In this document: in pieces, positions 26,539 to 39,070 of the stretch
Layout of the letters: the number at the start of each line of letters is the position of its first letter
How positions within the stretch are numbered: position 1 is the first letter of the stretch
NCBI GenBank assembly: GCA_903875575.1
Contig: CAIQWJ010000016.1
Coordinates: forward strand, 1-64,000
Length of the DNA: 64,000 nt
Origin: an uncultured Acidobacteriia bacterium
GTDB lineage: Bacteria > Acidobacteriota > Terriglobia > Bryobacterales > Bryobacteraceae
Direction of reading: 5' to 3'
Notes under the pieces: generated by a model
What the model was told of the DNA's origin: nothing
Database searches by the model: none
What the model saw: the letters and a program-made list of their open reading frames with translations, nothing else
Program-made: the position numbers and the translations under genes

Positions 26539-26771
26539 CCTTCGGCCAGATAGCGGTCATGCGCCACACTGACGTCGCTGGTGCCGCTGCCTCTTATGCT
26601 GGGCGTAGTCCGCAATTTCCGCGGAGAGACGGCGAAGCCGCGGAGCGACAGGAATTCCTCCAGTGCCGCTTGCAACACGGCTGTCCGGGAAGGCGCGGCG
26701 GACTGGCAGGCCAACCAGGCCTCAAGCGCGACTTCGAGTTCGTCGCTGAGTGTGATCGATACGCGTCTCAT
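26535..26771 (-). CDS. Ribbon-helix-helix antitoxin-like protein
   Basis: 78 residues with an N-terminal RHH fold (RRVSITLSDELEVALEAWL and AAVLQAALEEFL-like helix) as in CopG/VapB antitoxins. The C-terminal tail would wrap around the partner toxin. The adjoining PIN gene is a pseudogene, so the protein probably serves only as an autorepressor or is on the way to loss. Confidence 0.78.
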   Translation of the reverse strand: MRRVSITLSDELEVALEAWLACQSAAPSRTAVLQAALEEFLSLRGFAVSPRKLRTTPSIRGSGTSDVSVAHDRYLAEG

Positions 26772-26799
26772 GTGGAGTCTCCGGGGGGGAGCGCCGGAA

Positions 26800-27519
26800 C
26801 TACAACCATTGTTGCGCGATGACTGCCAGCGACGCGCAAACTGCCGTTTCGGCGCGGAGGACCAGGCGTCCGAGGGACACGCCCTGCCAGCCGGCGGCGA
26901 GGAATTGATCGCGTTCGGGGTCGGTCCAGCCGCCTTCAGGGCCTATGAGGAGTGCGGTGGAATCGTCGGGCTTCGGTGTGAAGGCGCGGACCAGGGGAGG
27001 GGCACCGGGGCGTTCGTCGCACCAATAGCGATGGGTGGAGACGTCTTTCAGCGCGGCGGGAAGTTTGACTGGCGCGTCGACTTCGGGGACGCGGAGGCGG
27101 CGGGACTGCTCGCTGGCTTCCTGGGCGATACGACGCCAGCGCTCTACTCGTTTCTGTCCACCTTCGTAGAGGCCCCGCTCGCTGCGGCTGGCGGCGACTG
27201 GCACGATGCGGGTGACTCCGAGTTCGGTGGCTTTCTCCACGGCCCATTCGAAGTGATCGAACTTGATGAGGGCGAGGTAGAGGGTAACCGGTGGAGCGGG
27301 CGGACCGGGGTCGAGTTCTTCGCCGACTTCGAAACGAACCAGGTCTTTGCGGGCGCTCTCTACGGTGGCGAGCCAGACGCGGTTGTTATCGGTAATTTCA
27401 AAGGTCTGGCCCTTCTCCACTCGCAGGACCCGCGTGAGGTGATGGGCGCTTTCGCCCGTGATGTCGGCAAAGCCGCTGTGAACCTGTTCCACGAAGAATC
27501 GCCGTCGCGCCATATACAA
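26800..27519 (-). CDS. rsmE: 16S rRNA (uracil1498-N3)-methyltransferase RsmE
   Basis: 239 residues, SPOUT-class methyltransferase that methylates U1498 of 16S rRNA. N-terminal PUA-like part (RRFFVEQ, HHLTRVLRVEKGQ), then the knotted domain with IKFDHFEWAVEKATELGV, LLIGPEGGWTDPERD and LGRLVLRAETA. Complete. Divergent from ruvA, with 27 bases between the starts. Confidence 0.95.
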   Translation of the reverse strand: MYMARRRFFVEQVHSGFADITGESAHHLTRVLRVEKGQTFEITDNNRVWLATVESARKDLVRFEVGEELDPGPPAPPVTLYLALIKFDHFEWAVEKATELGVTRIVPVAASRSERGLYEGGQKRVERWRRIAQEASEQSRRLRVPEVDAPVKLPAALKDVSTHRYWCDERPGAPPLVRAFTPKPDDSTALLIGPEGGWTDPERDQFLAAGWQGVSLGRLVLRAETAVCASLAVIAQQWL

Positions 27520-27546
27520 TGACTATGCTATCTCTCCGATCCAAAA

Positions 27547-28152
27547 ATGATTGCCCTGCTGCGTGGAACACTGATGGAAAAGCACCCGAATCAGGTGATC
27601 CTGTTTGCGGGAAACGATGCCGGTGGCGTGGGTTACGAGGTCACAATCCCCGTTTCCACGTTCACGAAACTGCCTGGCGTGGGCGGGCAGGCGACGCTCC
27701 GCATCCACACCCATGTGCGTGAGGATATGTTCGCACTTTACGGCTTTCTGACGCTCGATGAGAAGACGCTTTTCGAGCGGCTGATCACGGTGAGTAATAT
27801 CGGGCCGGGGCTTGCGATCAAAGTGCTGAGCGGCATGGCGATCGATCAGCTGATCAACGGGATTCGACTCGGCGAAGTGGATCGGCTGGTGCGGATTCCG
27901 GGTGTTGGGAAGAAGACGGCGGAACGCATGGTGCTGGAGCTTCGAGACAAACTGGCAGCGCCGTCGGGCGGGGAGTCTGGCGTGGCCGCCGCGTCTTCGC
28001 TTTCGTCGGTGGAAGAAGACGTGATTTCGGCGCTGCTCAATCTGGGTTGCGCGCGGCCGATGGCGGAGAGTGCCGTCCGGAAAGCACGGGCGGCCGGTGC
28101 CGCGCCTGAGTTTGAACCGCTGTTCCGCGCCGCGCTGGAGCTGGTGCGCTGA
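27547..28152 (+). CDS. ruvA: Holliday junction branch migration protein RuvA
   Basis: 201 residues. Binds four-way DNA junctions as a tetramer and recruits RuvB. OB-fold start [12 protein letters not shown], two helix-hairpin-helix motifs ([16 protein letters not shown]-type and [17 protein letters not shown]), and the C-terminal RuvB-contact domain. The stop overlaps the ruvB ATG by one base (TGATG). Confidence 0.96.
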   Translation: MIALLRGTLMEKHPNQVILFAGNDAGGVGYEVTIPVSTFTKLPGVGGQATLRIHTHVREDMFALYGFLTLDEKTLFERLITVSNIGPGLAIKVLSGMAIDQLINGIRLGEVDRLVRIPGVGKKTAERMVLELRDKLAAPSGGESGVAAASSLSSVEEDVISALLNLGCARPMAESAVRKARAAGAAPEFEPLFRAALELVR

Positions 28153-29183
28153 TGTCGAACGACCGATTGGTTTCGGCGTCATCGGCTGACGACGATCTCC
28201 AGTTTGAAGCGGCGATGCGCCCGCGTCGGCTTGCGGATTTCACGGGACAGGCAAGGCTCAAAGAGAATCTGCAGATCGCCATTGAAGCGGCGCGGAAGCG
28301 TGGCGAGGCGATGGACCATGTGTTGCTTTACGGTCCTCCCGGGTTGGGGAAGACGACGCTCGGGTCAATCATCGCGCAGGAACTTGAAGTGGCTTTTTCG
28401 CAGACTTCCGGGCCGGTGTTGCAGAAGAAGCTGGATCTCTCCGGATTGCTGAGTACGATCCAGCCGCGGCAGGTTTTCTTTATCGATGAAATCCATCGGC
28501 TGTTGCCGGATGTGGAGGAGATGCTCTATTCGGCGCTGGAAGATTTTCATCTCGACATTCTGATTGGCACCGGGCCTGGAGCGCGGACGCATTCGATGCC
28601 TCTGCAGAAGTTCACGGCGATCGGGGCGACGACGAGGCAGGGGCTGGTGAGCGCGCCGTTGCGGACGCGCTTCGGGCTGGTGCTGCGGCTGAATCACTAC
28701 GACGTGGCGGATCTGACGACGATTGTGAAGCGGTCCGCACGTTTGCTGGAGACGCCGGTGGATCCGGAGGGCGCGGAAGAGATTGCACGGCGGGCGCGCG
28801 GGACACCTCGCATTGCGAATCGTTTGCTGCGGCGAGTGCGGGATTACGCCGAGGTGCGGGCGAAGGGGCATATTACGAAGGATGTCGCGATGACCGCGCT
28901 CGACATGCTGGAAGTGGATCGGTTCGGGCTGGATGAGATCGATCAGAAGATTATGAGGACGGTGCTGGAGAAGTTTGGGGGCGGTCCGGTGGGCGTGAAT
29001 ACGATTGCAGCGTCGATTGGTGAGGAAGCGGAAACAATTGAGGAAGTTTACGAACCGTATTTGATTCAGCTGGGATTTTTGCATCGTTCGCCGAGGGGGA
29101 GACTTGCAACGGAGCGGGCTTACGATTATTTCAAGGTGCCGCGTCGGTTTGGTGGGGTGGAGAAGCAGCCGGAGTTGTTTTGA
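28152..29183 (+). CDS. ruvB: Holliday junction DNA helicase RuvB
   Basis: 343 residues, AAA+ motor that drives branch migration with RuvA. Walker [11 protein letters not shown], Walker [10 protein letters not shown], sensor [10 protein letters not shown], arginine finger region PLRTRFG, and the C-terminal winged helix with [16 protein letters not shown]. Complete and translationally coupled to ruvA. ruvC is not in the window. Confidence 0.97.
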   Translation: MSNDRLVSASSADDDLQFEAAMRPRRLADFTGQARLKENLQIAIEAARKRGEAMDHVLLYGPPGLGKTTLGSIIAQELEVAFSQTSGPVLQKKLDLSGLLSTIQPRQVFFIDEIHRLLPDVEEMLYSALEDFHLDILIGTGPGARTHSMPLQKFTAIGATTRQGLVSAPLRTRFGLVLRLNHYDVADLTTIVKRSARLLETPVDPEGAEEIARRARGTPRIANRLLRRVRDYAEVRAKGHITKDVAMTALDMLEVDRFGLDEIDQKIMRTVLEKFGGGPVGVNTIAASIGEEAETIEEVYEPYLIQLGFLHRSPRGRLATERAYDYFKVPRRFGGVEKQPELF

Positions 29184-29323
29184 GGGGGTGGGTGTTGCGC
29201 CCGGAGGGTTTGAGTGCCGCTCCTTACAGTCGCGGTTCGGTAAGTGGCGCGGCAAAGCGGCGTGCTGGCGCGCGGTGGTGAAGCGCTGCGGTCGGCGCGG
29301 TGGCGTGACGGGTTGGAGACGCT
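29184..29323. repeat. Possible dispersed element between ruvB and folK
   Basis: The 140-base gap holds GCCGCTCCTTACAGTCGCGG followed by GGCGCGGCAAAGC. I recall this wording as a common intergenic element in Bryobacterales genomes, but no second copy is in this window. The last part supplies the folK ribosome site region. Confidence 0.3.
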
Positions 29324-29848
29324 TTGAGTAAGACTGTTTATCTGGGGCTGGGGTCTAATATCGGTGACCGTGTGGGGCATCTGAAACGGGCTCTGGGTGA
29401 ACTGCAGTCGCGCGATTTGAGGTTGGTGCGGGTCAGCAGCCTGTATGAGACGGAACCCGTGGGGCTGCGTGAGCAGGCCTGGTTTCTCAATCAGGTGGCG
29501 GAGTTCGAGACGGAATTGTTCCCTTTACAGTTGTTGCAGCGCCTGCAGCGGATTGAGCGGCTGCTGGGGCGGAAACGTTTGTTGCTCAACGGGCCGCGCA
29601 CGATTGATATCGACATTCTGCTCTATGCCAACGCCGTGGTGGATGCGACTGAGTTGCAGGTGCCGCATCCGAGGTATCGGGAGCGGCGTTTTGTGCTGGA
29701 GCCACTGACTGAGTTGAATCCGAAGCTGCGGGATCCGGAGACGCACCAGACCATGGCCGCGCTGCTCGATGCGGTGCGAGGGCAGGCCGTGCGCCGGTTA
29801 GTGGTGGAACAGGCGCAGATCGTTGAGGGTCAGGGTGTTGTCGGCTGA
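29324..29848 (+). CDS. folK: 2-amino-4-hydroxy-6-hydroxymethyldihydropteridine pyrophosphokinase
   Basis: HPPK of folate synthesis, 174 residues, TTG start. Motifs: YLGLGSNIGDRVGHL at the start, YETEPVG, the ATP/Mg2+ segment GPRTIDIDILLY and HPRYRERRFVLEPL. The last 51 bases overlap, tail to tail, the end of the secreted protein gene on the other strand. The C-terminus beyond about residue 155 is extra and poorly conserved. Confidence 0.95.
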   Translation: MSKTVYLGLGSNIGDRVGHLKRALGELQSRDLRLVRVSSLYETEPVGLREQAWFLNQVAEFETELFPLQLLQRLQRIERLLGRKRLLLNGPRTIDIDILLYANAVVDATELQVPHPRYRERRFVLEPLTELNPKLRDPETHQTMAALLDAVRGQAVRRLVVEQAQIVEGQGVVG

Positions 29849-30856
29849 ATCGCCGCTGACGTCAATGATTGAGATGGACTGGATGTTCGCGGGATCGAGC
29901 GAACCTTTGGCGCTGAGCGGTCCGTTTTCGTCCACCTGGAACGCACTCAGATCTACTTCGCGATAATCGGGCCGGCCGCCGCCGAAAACAAGGAAATCGA
30001 TGTTGAAACGCGGGGCGGCCTTGCCGTTGATGCGGCGCTCCGCGATCGAAATAACCAATTGCGCGGCGTGCAGGGAAGAAATGTTCACGCTGAGGTGCGT
30101 TGCGCCTTTGTAATCGCGGGCCGGGAACTGGCGGACGAACGCCATAAATTCGTCGGGCAACTGGTGGTAGCGAATGGTCAGAGTGCCTTTGCTTTGCTCG
30201 AAGGTGGCACCGCTGGGGCTGAACCAGGTGGGCGTGGGGCGGCTGAAATCGTCGACGACGCCGGGTTCGGAGGCGGGTAGCGGGTCACGCAGCAGACGGA
30301 AATTGCGGATGGCGATGGAGTGGGGGCCTTCGTGGGGCTGGATGTGCATTTGGCCGGCACCGGAAGCCGCCGCCGAAAACATCTGGCCGAGGTCGATGAC
30401 GGCGAGGGCTTCCACCTGGTCGAGATCGAGCTTGTGATCGGGATCGACGGGGTCCGTGGGGCCGTCGCTTACCGCGAAGTCGTCGGGGCTGAGGACGACA
30501 GATTGTTCGTGCGGGCCGGCGGACCACACGACGGCGCTGTAGTTGGCTCCACCGGGCTTCTTTTCGGAGAGCAGGAGCGCGACGGGCATGGGAACATCCG
30601 TGCTGAGTTCAAAGCGGATGGACTGGAGTTCCGGCATAGGCAACTGGGCTAGAGGCAGGTACAGGACGCTGCGCGCGCCGGAGGGTGAAGCGGTGTAGGT
30701 GAAGACAAGCGAACCGTTCGCGGAATGGACCTCGCTGCCGGCACCGATGGCATTCCAGCCACTGGTGCCTTGCTGAAAGTCCTGGCTGAGGATGGGGTCT
30801 GCGGCGGCCAGTGGCAGCGCAGCGAGCAGCAGGACGACAATGGTGGTCAGGCGCAA
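29798..30856 (-). CDS. Secreted protein of unknown function with beta-sandwich-like domains
   Basis: About 352 residues from a TTG at 30856, preceded by GGAG. This start gives a clean signal peptide (RLTTIVVLLLAALPLAAAD). The mature part has two carbohydrate-binding-module-like halves: FQQGTSGWNAIGAGSEV with ADP..FQ at residues 22-190, and VDDFSRPTPTWFSPSGATF onwards. The family of such halves includes CIA30- and CBM-like sandwiches, but I do not recognise it with certainty. Its start abuts the ATG of the histidine kinase on the opposite strand with no base between. Confidence 0.7.
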   Translation of the reverse strand: MRLTTIVVLLLAALPLAAADPILSQDFQQGTSGWNAIGAGSEVHSANGSLVFTYTASPSGARSVLYLPLAQLPMPELQSIRFELSTDVPMPVALLLSEKKPGGANYSAVVWSAGPHEQSVVLSPDDFAVSDGPTDPVDPDHKLDLDQVEALAVIDLGQMFSAAASGAGQMHIQPHEGPHSIAIRNFRLLRDPLPASEPGVVDDFSRPTPTWFSPSGATFEQSKGTLTIRYHQLPDEFMAFVRQFPARDYKGATHLSVNISSLHAAQLVISIAERRINGKAAPRFNIDFLVFGGGRPDYREVDLSAFQVDENGPLSAKGSLDPANIQSISIIDVSGDSADNTLTLNDLRLFHH

Positions 30857-32113
30857 ATGTCTCCGGTATCCAATCCCGTTTCCAACTCCGAGAATACAAC
30901 CGTGTCCGACGTGGCCCGGTTGCACGGGACGCTGCCGGTGCGCAATTCGGATCTGATCCTCGCGATTCTGTTTGGCGCGATGATTCTTTTCGCGCATGAC
31001 GGAGCGCAACGGTGGCTGGTGCTTGGTCTGGGTGTGTTGCAGCTCATTGAAGGGCGGATACCGTTTCTGCGCACAGCGGCGGGGCGGATGTCGTCGGTGT
31101 TTCTGCAACTCGCGCTGGGTTGCGAATTGATGCACATTACCGGAGACATTGCGAGCCCTTACTATCCGATTCTGCTGTTGCCGGTGGTTTCGACGGCGAC
31201 GTATCTGGGCGTAGTCGCAACGGTCGTGGCATCGGTGGCGGCGGTGGCGGCGTCGTTATCGTTCCTGCTGTTCATCGACTGGTCACAGGTGGAGATGGAT
31301 CCGGAGGGCCGGCATGTGCTGGCGATTCGCTGTCTGCTGATGGCGGCTACGGCCGTGCTGGTGAATGCGCTGGGGACGGCGATCCGATCGGAATCGGCGC
31401 GGAATAAGGCGACTGCCGAGAAACTTGCGATCGCGAACGAGAGTCTGTTGGCGGCCGAGGCGGCGGTGCGTCGCGCGGAGAGACTAGCGGCGCTGGGGCA
31501 GTTGACGGCGGGGTTGGCGCATGAATTGCGGAATCCGCTGGCGAGCATCAAGGGGTCGGCCGATTTGCTGGCGCGGGCGGCTGCGGGGCGTGATGCGATG
31601 GCGCAGGAACTGGGTGAAATTATCAGTTCGGAAGTGGACCGGACGAATCTTCTGGTCACGCGGTTTCTGGATTTCGCGCGGCCGCTGGAGCCGCATCGGG
31701 AGATGGCGGATGTTACGGCGGTTATTGATCGCGCGGCGGCGCATGCAGGGGTTGCAATCGTCCGCGAGTATGCCGCGGACGTGCCGCAGTTGTCGATTGA
31801 TCCGACGCTGATGGAGCAGGTGTTTATCAATTTGCTGAGCAATGCGGCTCAGGCGTCGGAAGCGGGGCAACCAGTGACGGTGACCACGCGTCTGACGGAA
31901 GAGAACGTGGAGATCAGCGTGGCAGACCGCGGGTGTGGGATTCCCGCGGAAAAGCTGGAAGCCGTGTTCAATCCTTTTATGACGACGAAGCCCACGGGTG
32001 TGGGGCTGGGTCTTGCAATTGTGGCGAAGATTGTGGACGGGCACGGCGGTAAAATGACGGTGGAAAGCACGCTTGGGGAAGGCAGTACGTTCCGTATCAG
32101 CCTGCCGGTTTAA
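30857..32113 (+). CDS. Membrane sensor histidine kinase (NtrB/ZraS-like)
   Basis: About 418 residues from ATG 30857; GTG 30902 is an alternative. Four to five membrane helices fill residues 25-165, followed by a coiled linker (NESLLAAEAAVRRAERLAALG). HisKA holds the phospho-accepting His near residue 222 (LAHELRNPLASIKG). The HATPase_c domain has the N-box NLLSNAAQA, DRGCGIPAEKL, and GVGLGLAIVAKIV. It phosphorylates the NtrC-type regulator encoded 3 bases downstream. The signal sensed is unknown. Confidence 0.92.
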   Translation: MSPVSNPVSNSENTTVSDVARLHGTLPVRNSDLILAILFGAMILFAHDGAQRWLVLGLGVLQLIEGRIPFLRTAAGRMSSVFLQLALGCELMHITGDIASPYYPILLLPVVSTATYLGVVATVVASVAAVAASLSFLLFIDWSQVEMDPEGRHVLAIRCLLMAATAVLVNALGTAIRSESARNKATAEKLAIANESLLAAEAAVRRAERLAALGQLTAGLAHELRNPLASIKGSADLLARAAAGRDAMAQELGEIISSEVDRTNLLVTRFLDFARPLEPHREMADVTAVIDRAAAHAGVAIVREYAADVPQLSIDPTLMEQVFINLLSNAAQASEAGQPVTVTTRLTEENVEISVADRGCGIPAEKLEAVFNPFMTTKPTGVGLGLAIVAKIVDGHGGKMTVESTLGEGSTFRISLPV

Positions 32114-32116
32114 CTC

Positions 32117-33466
<1,350 letters not shown>

Positions 33467-33473
33467 CGGGGGG

Positions 33474-33977
33474 CTAGCGGCTTTGCTTGCCAAGTAGCGA
33501 CACAAGGTATTCCTGAGCCGCGGGCTCGTTGCGGATGACCTTCCAGCAGTCAAATGCTCGCGAGACCGATCTCACCAGGTTTCCCGCTTCGGTGGGCGTC
33601 CACACCCGCGCGGTATTGTAATCGGCATCTTCCCTTTCCTGGTGAGCCTTCAGGAAAGCACTGGCAACGGTTAACAGATGGTTGGCGGCTGTGTGGTCTG
33701 GCGTGCCCGCTACCATCCTCTTTAAACCGGCATTCAGCGCCGAGATTCTGTTCGACGACGCGTTCTTCATCTTTCCATGCTCGAAGATTCGACCGAGGGA
33801 CGGTCGAAATTCAGCGCGATGCCAGTTTAGGGTTGCTTCAGATATCAGGAGATGGAATAAAGCATAGTACGCGGTGGAAACTGCCCTGCGGAGAGTGGCC
33901 TGGCGGGGAATATCGATGGACGCGTCCATGTCCGCGAGACTCCGGGCCACATCCAGGAGGTCTTCGGCAAATTGCAT
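33474..33977 (-). CDS. HEPN domain-like protein
   Basis: 167 residues, mostly helical. The segment RRAVSTAYYALFHLLISEA (residues 30-48) matches the core helix of the HEPN family, whose members are RNases or nucleotidyltransferase partners. Arg30/31 and His42 could supply the Rx(n)H catalytic motif, but spacing differs from the classical RxxxxH. It starts 3 bases after the stop of an opposite-size partner gene on the same strand, so the pair is co-transcribed. No nucleotidyltransferase motif (GSxxxGxxxxxSD) is visible in the partner. May be a toxin-antitoxin-like or substrate-binding module. Confidence 0.7.
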   Translation of the reverse strand: MQFAEDLLDVARSLADMDASIDIPRQATLRRAVSTAYYALFHLLISEATLNWHRAEFRPSLGRIFEHGKMKNASSNRISALNAGLKRMVAGTPDHTAANHLLTVASAFLKAHQEREDADYNTARVWTPTEAGNLVRSVSRAFDCWKVIRNEPAAQEYLVSLLGKQSR

Positions 33978-33980
33978 CGA

Positions 33981-34301
33981 TTACGCCCAGGCAGGATCGT
34001 TCAACTGCGTCTGCTCGGCCTGGCTTCGATACCTGAAATATGGAAGTACGCCCCACTGCTCCAGCGGTTCTACCCGCTGATAGATGGCGGACTCAAACCT
34101 GTCCGCAACGTTCAGCACCTGATCGCGCCGGCTTGCGGTGTCGTCTGAGAGGAGGACGCGGAAGAACACTGCGGCGTCGCCCGTCGCGTCGTCTCCAAAG
34201 TCGTAACGCACGCGCACGACCTGAGGATGGAGAGTCCGCTCAACTTCCGAAATAGCGGTATCGAACTGGTTCTGCTGCACCAAGGCCCGGGGGACAATCA
34301 C
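33981..34301 (-). CDS. Conserved small partner of the HEPN protein, function unknown
   Basis: 106 residues from a GTG at 34301. Segment VVRVRYDFGDDATGDAAVFF, then the acidic/aromatic run RVEPLEQWGVLPYFRYRSQAEQTQL. I recall a family of about 100 residues with this ending that occurs next to HEPN-domain genes in many bacteria, so conservation as a two-gene unit is plausible. It has none of the known antitoxin or nucleotidyltransferase motifs. It precedes the HEPN gene with a 3-base gap. Confidence 0.65.
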   Translation of the reverse strand: MIVPRALVQQNQFDTAISEVERTLHPQVVRVRYDFGDDATGDAAVFFRVLLSDDTASRRDQVLNVADRFESAIYQRVEPLEQWGVLPYFRYRSQAEQTQLNDPAWA

Positions 34302-34341
34302 GACTTCATTATCGCACCGACGGAGTGTCTGCTTTGAGCTG

Positions 34342-36582
<2,241 letters not shown>

Positions 36583-36597
36583 GGGAACTTCTATTCT

Positions 36598-37518
36598 ATG
36601 GGCTTCGCCGAGTTGCATTTACATCTGGAGGGAACGATTGATCGGGAGACGGTGATGTTGCTGGATCCATCGATCAGTCGCGAGGAGGTGGATCACGTCT
36701 GGGACTTCACGGACTTCAACGGGTTTCTGGAGTGTTTCAAGTTCGCGGCGCGGCGTTTGCGGGGGCCGGCAGACTATGCGCTGATCACGCGGCGGATGAT
36801 TGAGGGGCTCTCGCAGCAGGGGATCTCTTATGCCGAGGTCACGCTTGGGGCTGGTGTTGTGCTTTGGCGAGGTTTCCATTTCGAAAGTGTGTGGCGGGCG
36901 ATTCGCGAGGCGCAAAAGGAAGCAGAGGCGTATGTGGCGGGGCGGTCACCTGTGGAGATTCACTGGAATCTGGACGCGATCCGGCAGATGGGGCCGGAGC
37001 ATGTGATGGAGATCGCGAAGCTGAGCGCGCGGTATGTGGGTGACGGCGTGGTGTCGTTCGGGATCGGCGGTGACGAGGTGCGTGGGCCTGCTGCGGAGTT
37101 TGGCGAGGCTTATCGCTATGCGAAGGATGCGGGGCTGCGGTTGACGGCTCACGCGGGTGAGACGGATGGGCCGGCTTCGGTGCGGGCGGCGCTGGATATT
37201 GGGGCGGAACGGATCGGGCACGGGATTCGCGCGGTGGAGGATGCAGATTTGCTACGGCGTTTGCGGGAGGAGAAGATTCCGCTGGAAGTTTGCATTACGA
37301 GCAATGTAAAGACGGGGGCGGTGGCGCGGTTGGACGCGCATCCGGTGCGGCGGTTGGTGGATGCGGGGGTAATTGTGACGCTGAATACCGATGACCCGGG
37401 GATGTTTGGGTGCGATCTGGCGGGTGAGTTCGGGCTGGCGGAGACGGTGTTCGGGATCAGTGGGGGGGAGTTGGAGGGGATCCGGGCGAATGCTATGGAG
37501 TATCGATTTCGGAAGTAA
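36598..37518 (+). CDS. Adenosine deaminase family protein (possible aminodeoxyfutalosine deaminase)
   Basis: 306-residue metal-dependent deaminase. Metal ligands and catalytic residues in order: [11 protein letters not shown] (two His), HAGETDGP (His, Glu), RIGHGIRA (His), TSNVKTG and [10 protein letters not shown] (Asp pair). Ordinary adenosine deaminases and menaquinone-pathway aminodeoxyfutalosine deaminases share this fold; the short [10 protein letters not shown] start and lineage make the second plausible, but sequence reading cannot decide it. A promoter must lie in or before the 15-base gap to glgB. Confidence 0.88.
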   Translation: MGFAELHLHLEGTIDRETVMLLDPSISREEVDHVWDFTDFNGFLECFKFAARRLRGPADYALITRRMIEGLSQQGISYAEVTLGAGVVLWRGFHFESVWRAIREAQKEAEAYVAGRSPVEIHWNLDAIRQMGPEHVMEIAKLSARYVGDGVVSFGIGGDEVRGPAAEFGEAYRYAKDAGLRLTAHAGETDGPASVRAALDIGAERIGHGIRAVEDADLLRRLREEKIPLEVCITSNVKTGAVARLDAHPVRRLVDAGVIVTLNTDDPGMFGCDLAGEFGLAETVFGISGGELEGIRANAMEYRFRK

Positions 37519-37959
37519 CTACTTTGCGGATTTTTTGCTGAGGGATCGCCAGCGTAGACCGGGGAAACGGGCAAAGTCGCGATCTTCCGTGATCCACTCA
37601 CAGCCGTGCTCAATTGCGAGGGCGGCGAACCAGGCGTCTGGAATCAGGTCTCCCGTTGCCTTCGTGGTCCGGCACAGTTCGCAGAACATCTGCCAATGGC
37701 GCGGGCCGGGATGGATGACGCGACAATGCGGCTGATTGACCAGGGATTGGGCGAATGAAACCACATCCGCCACGGGGTCCGGCCGTGGATAAATGCGGGG
37801 ATTGGTGACGATGCGCATGAGGCCCGACAGTGCTAAGGGTGACACGCCATAGGGTTCATCGCCATTGATGAGCGATTCGAGCCAAGGCCTATATAGACCA
37901 TGCAGAGAAGCATCGTCGCGATATGCATGGATCAGGACATTAACGTCGGCCAGGATCAA
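37519..37959 (-). CDS. vapC: VapC-type PIN toxin
   Basis: 146 residues, complete PIN nuclease. First acid Asp5 (ILADVNVLIHAYR), Glu or Ser region SPLALSGLMRIV, and DAWFAALAIEHGCEWITEDRDF with the C-terminal acids. The C-terminus FPGLRWRS is typical. It overlaps its antitoxin gene by 20 bases, the usual arrangement of VapBC modules. The antitoxin should bind and inhibit it and autoregulate. Confidence 0.9.
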   Translation of the reverse strand: MILADVNVLIHAYRDDASLHGLYRPWLESLINGDEPYGVSPLALSGLMRIVTNPRIYPRPDPVADVVSFAQSLVNQPHCRVIHPGPRHWQMFCELCRTTKATGDLIPDAWFAALAIEHGCEWITEDRDFARFPGLRWRSLSKKSAK

Positions 37960-38206
37960 GGCGGCCTTCCATGATGTCGAGCAACTCGGCGCTGTTGTTG
38001 ATGTCGATACCGGGCCACGTGCCGCCGCCCTGTCTGCTCACTGGCAGCGTGACCTTCGGTCGCCGGTGTGGCTTCCCGGCATCCTTCACCACGAGGTGAA
38101 GGCCTTTTTCGATGAGGGCGGTGAGTGTCGTTTGTTGCCGGGCGGCTTCAGCCTTCGCCTCTTCCAGCAGGCTTTCTTCCAGTCGTACGGTAGTCCTCAG
38201 TTGCAT
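37940..38206 (-). CDS. vapB: VapB-type RHH antitoxin
   Basis: 88 residues from ATG 38206, preceded by AGAGGT at a short distance; the longer start at 38239 is unlikely. The N-terminus QLRTTVRLEESLLEEAKAEA is a ribbon-helix-helix DNA-binding domain. The linker is basic, and the tail (INNSAELLDIMEGRL) is the toxin-binding region. Reading past the start, two direct TATGTC repeats (minus strand; plus-strand GACATA at 38227-38232 and 38235-38240) lie 21 and 29 bases upstream and may be the operator. Confidence 0.88.
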   Translation of the reverse strand: MQLRTTVRLEESLLEEAKAEAARQQTTLTALIEKGLHLVVKDAGKPHRRPKVTLPVSRQGGGTWPGIDINNSAELLDIMEGRLDPGRR

Positions 38207-38256
38207 ATGACCTCTGCAATCAGTATGACATACAGACATATCACCAGGTCCGGTGT

Positions 38257-39045
38257 CTACTCCCGGCAGATACCGCGCTGGCTGCTGCGGATGAAGCGCA
38301 CAAGGTGGAGAGTATTTTCGTCCGGGAGTTCGGTCTCGATCTTCGTCAGGGCCTCTTCAAGTTTGAGGCCGGAGCGGTAGAGCACGCGATAGGCGCTCTT
38401 GATTTTCGCTACCTGCGAAGCGGCAAAGCCCGCGCGCCGGAGGCCGACGACGTTGAGCCCTTTCGCCTCCGCATAAAGGCCGGCGTACATGAAGAACGGG
38501 GGCAAATCCAGATTGACGCGGGTGCTGCCGGCGACCATGGCGAGGCGACCGATTTTCGAGAACTGGTGGATGCCGACGCCGCCGGAGATAAAGGCCTGGT
38601 CCTCGACTTCGACATAGCCTGCGACTAACGAGCAACTGGCGATTACGGTGTTATTGCCAATCGTGCAGTTGTGGGCGATATGACCGCTGGTCATGATGTA
38701 GTTGTCATCGCCAAGTGTGGTGACCGATTCCGGTTTGGTGCCGCGCGAGATGGTGTAGTGCTCGCGGATCTTGTTGCGATGGCCGATGCGGAGATAGCTG
38801 CGTTCGCCGGTGAAATTTTTATCGAGAGGGTCGGTACCGAGCGCTGTGCCGGCGGAGATTTCGTTGCCGTCGCCAAGGGTGGTCCAGCGTTTGACGAAAC
38901 AGTAGGGTTCGAAGAGGCAATCGGCACCGATGACGACGTCCTGCTCGATGATGCAGAACTCGCCGATGCGGGTGCGGGGGCCGATAACGGCCTCGGGATG
39001 GACGCGGGCGGTGTGCGCGATGATGGCGGAACTATCGATAGCCAC
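38257..39045 (-). CDS. lpxA: Acyl-ACP--UDP-N-acetylglucosamine O-acyltransferase
   Basis: First step of lipid A synthesis, 262 residues, GTG start. Left-handed beta-helix hexapeptide repeats fill residues 1-180; catalytic His in GHIAHNC; the C-terminal helical region GLNVVGLRRAGF is characteristic. Intact. It sits outside the usual lpxD-fabZ-lpxB cluster. It shows that the organism has a Gram-negative outer membrane. Confidence 0.95.
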   Translation of the reverse strand: MAIDSSAIIAHTARVHPEAVIGPRTRIGEFCIIEQDVVIGADCLFEPYCFVKRWTTLGDGNEISAGTALGTDPLDKNFTGERSYLRIGHRNKIREHYTISRGTKPESVTTLGDDNYIMTSGHIAHNCTIGNNTVIASCSLVAGYVEVEDQAFISGGVGIHQFSKIGRLAMVAGSTRVNLDLPPFFMYAGLYAEAKGLNVVGLRRAGFAASQVAKIKSAYRVLYRSGLKLEEALTKIETELPDENTLHLVRFIRSSQRGICRE

Positions 39046-39070
39046 GGTTTACATCATCTCAGGCGCGGGG

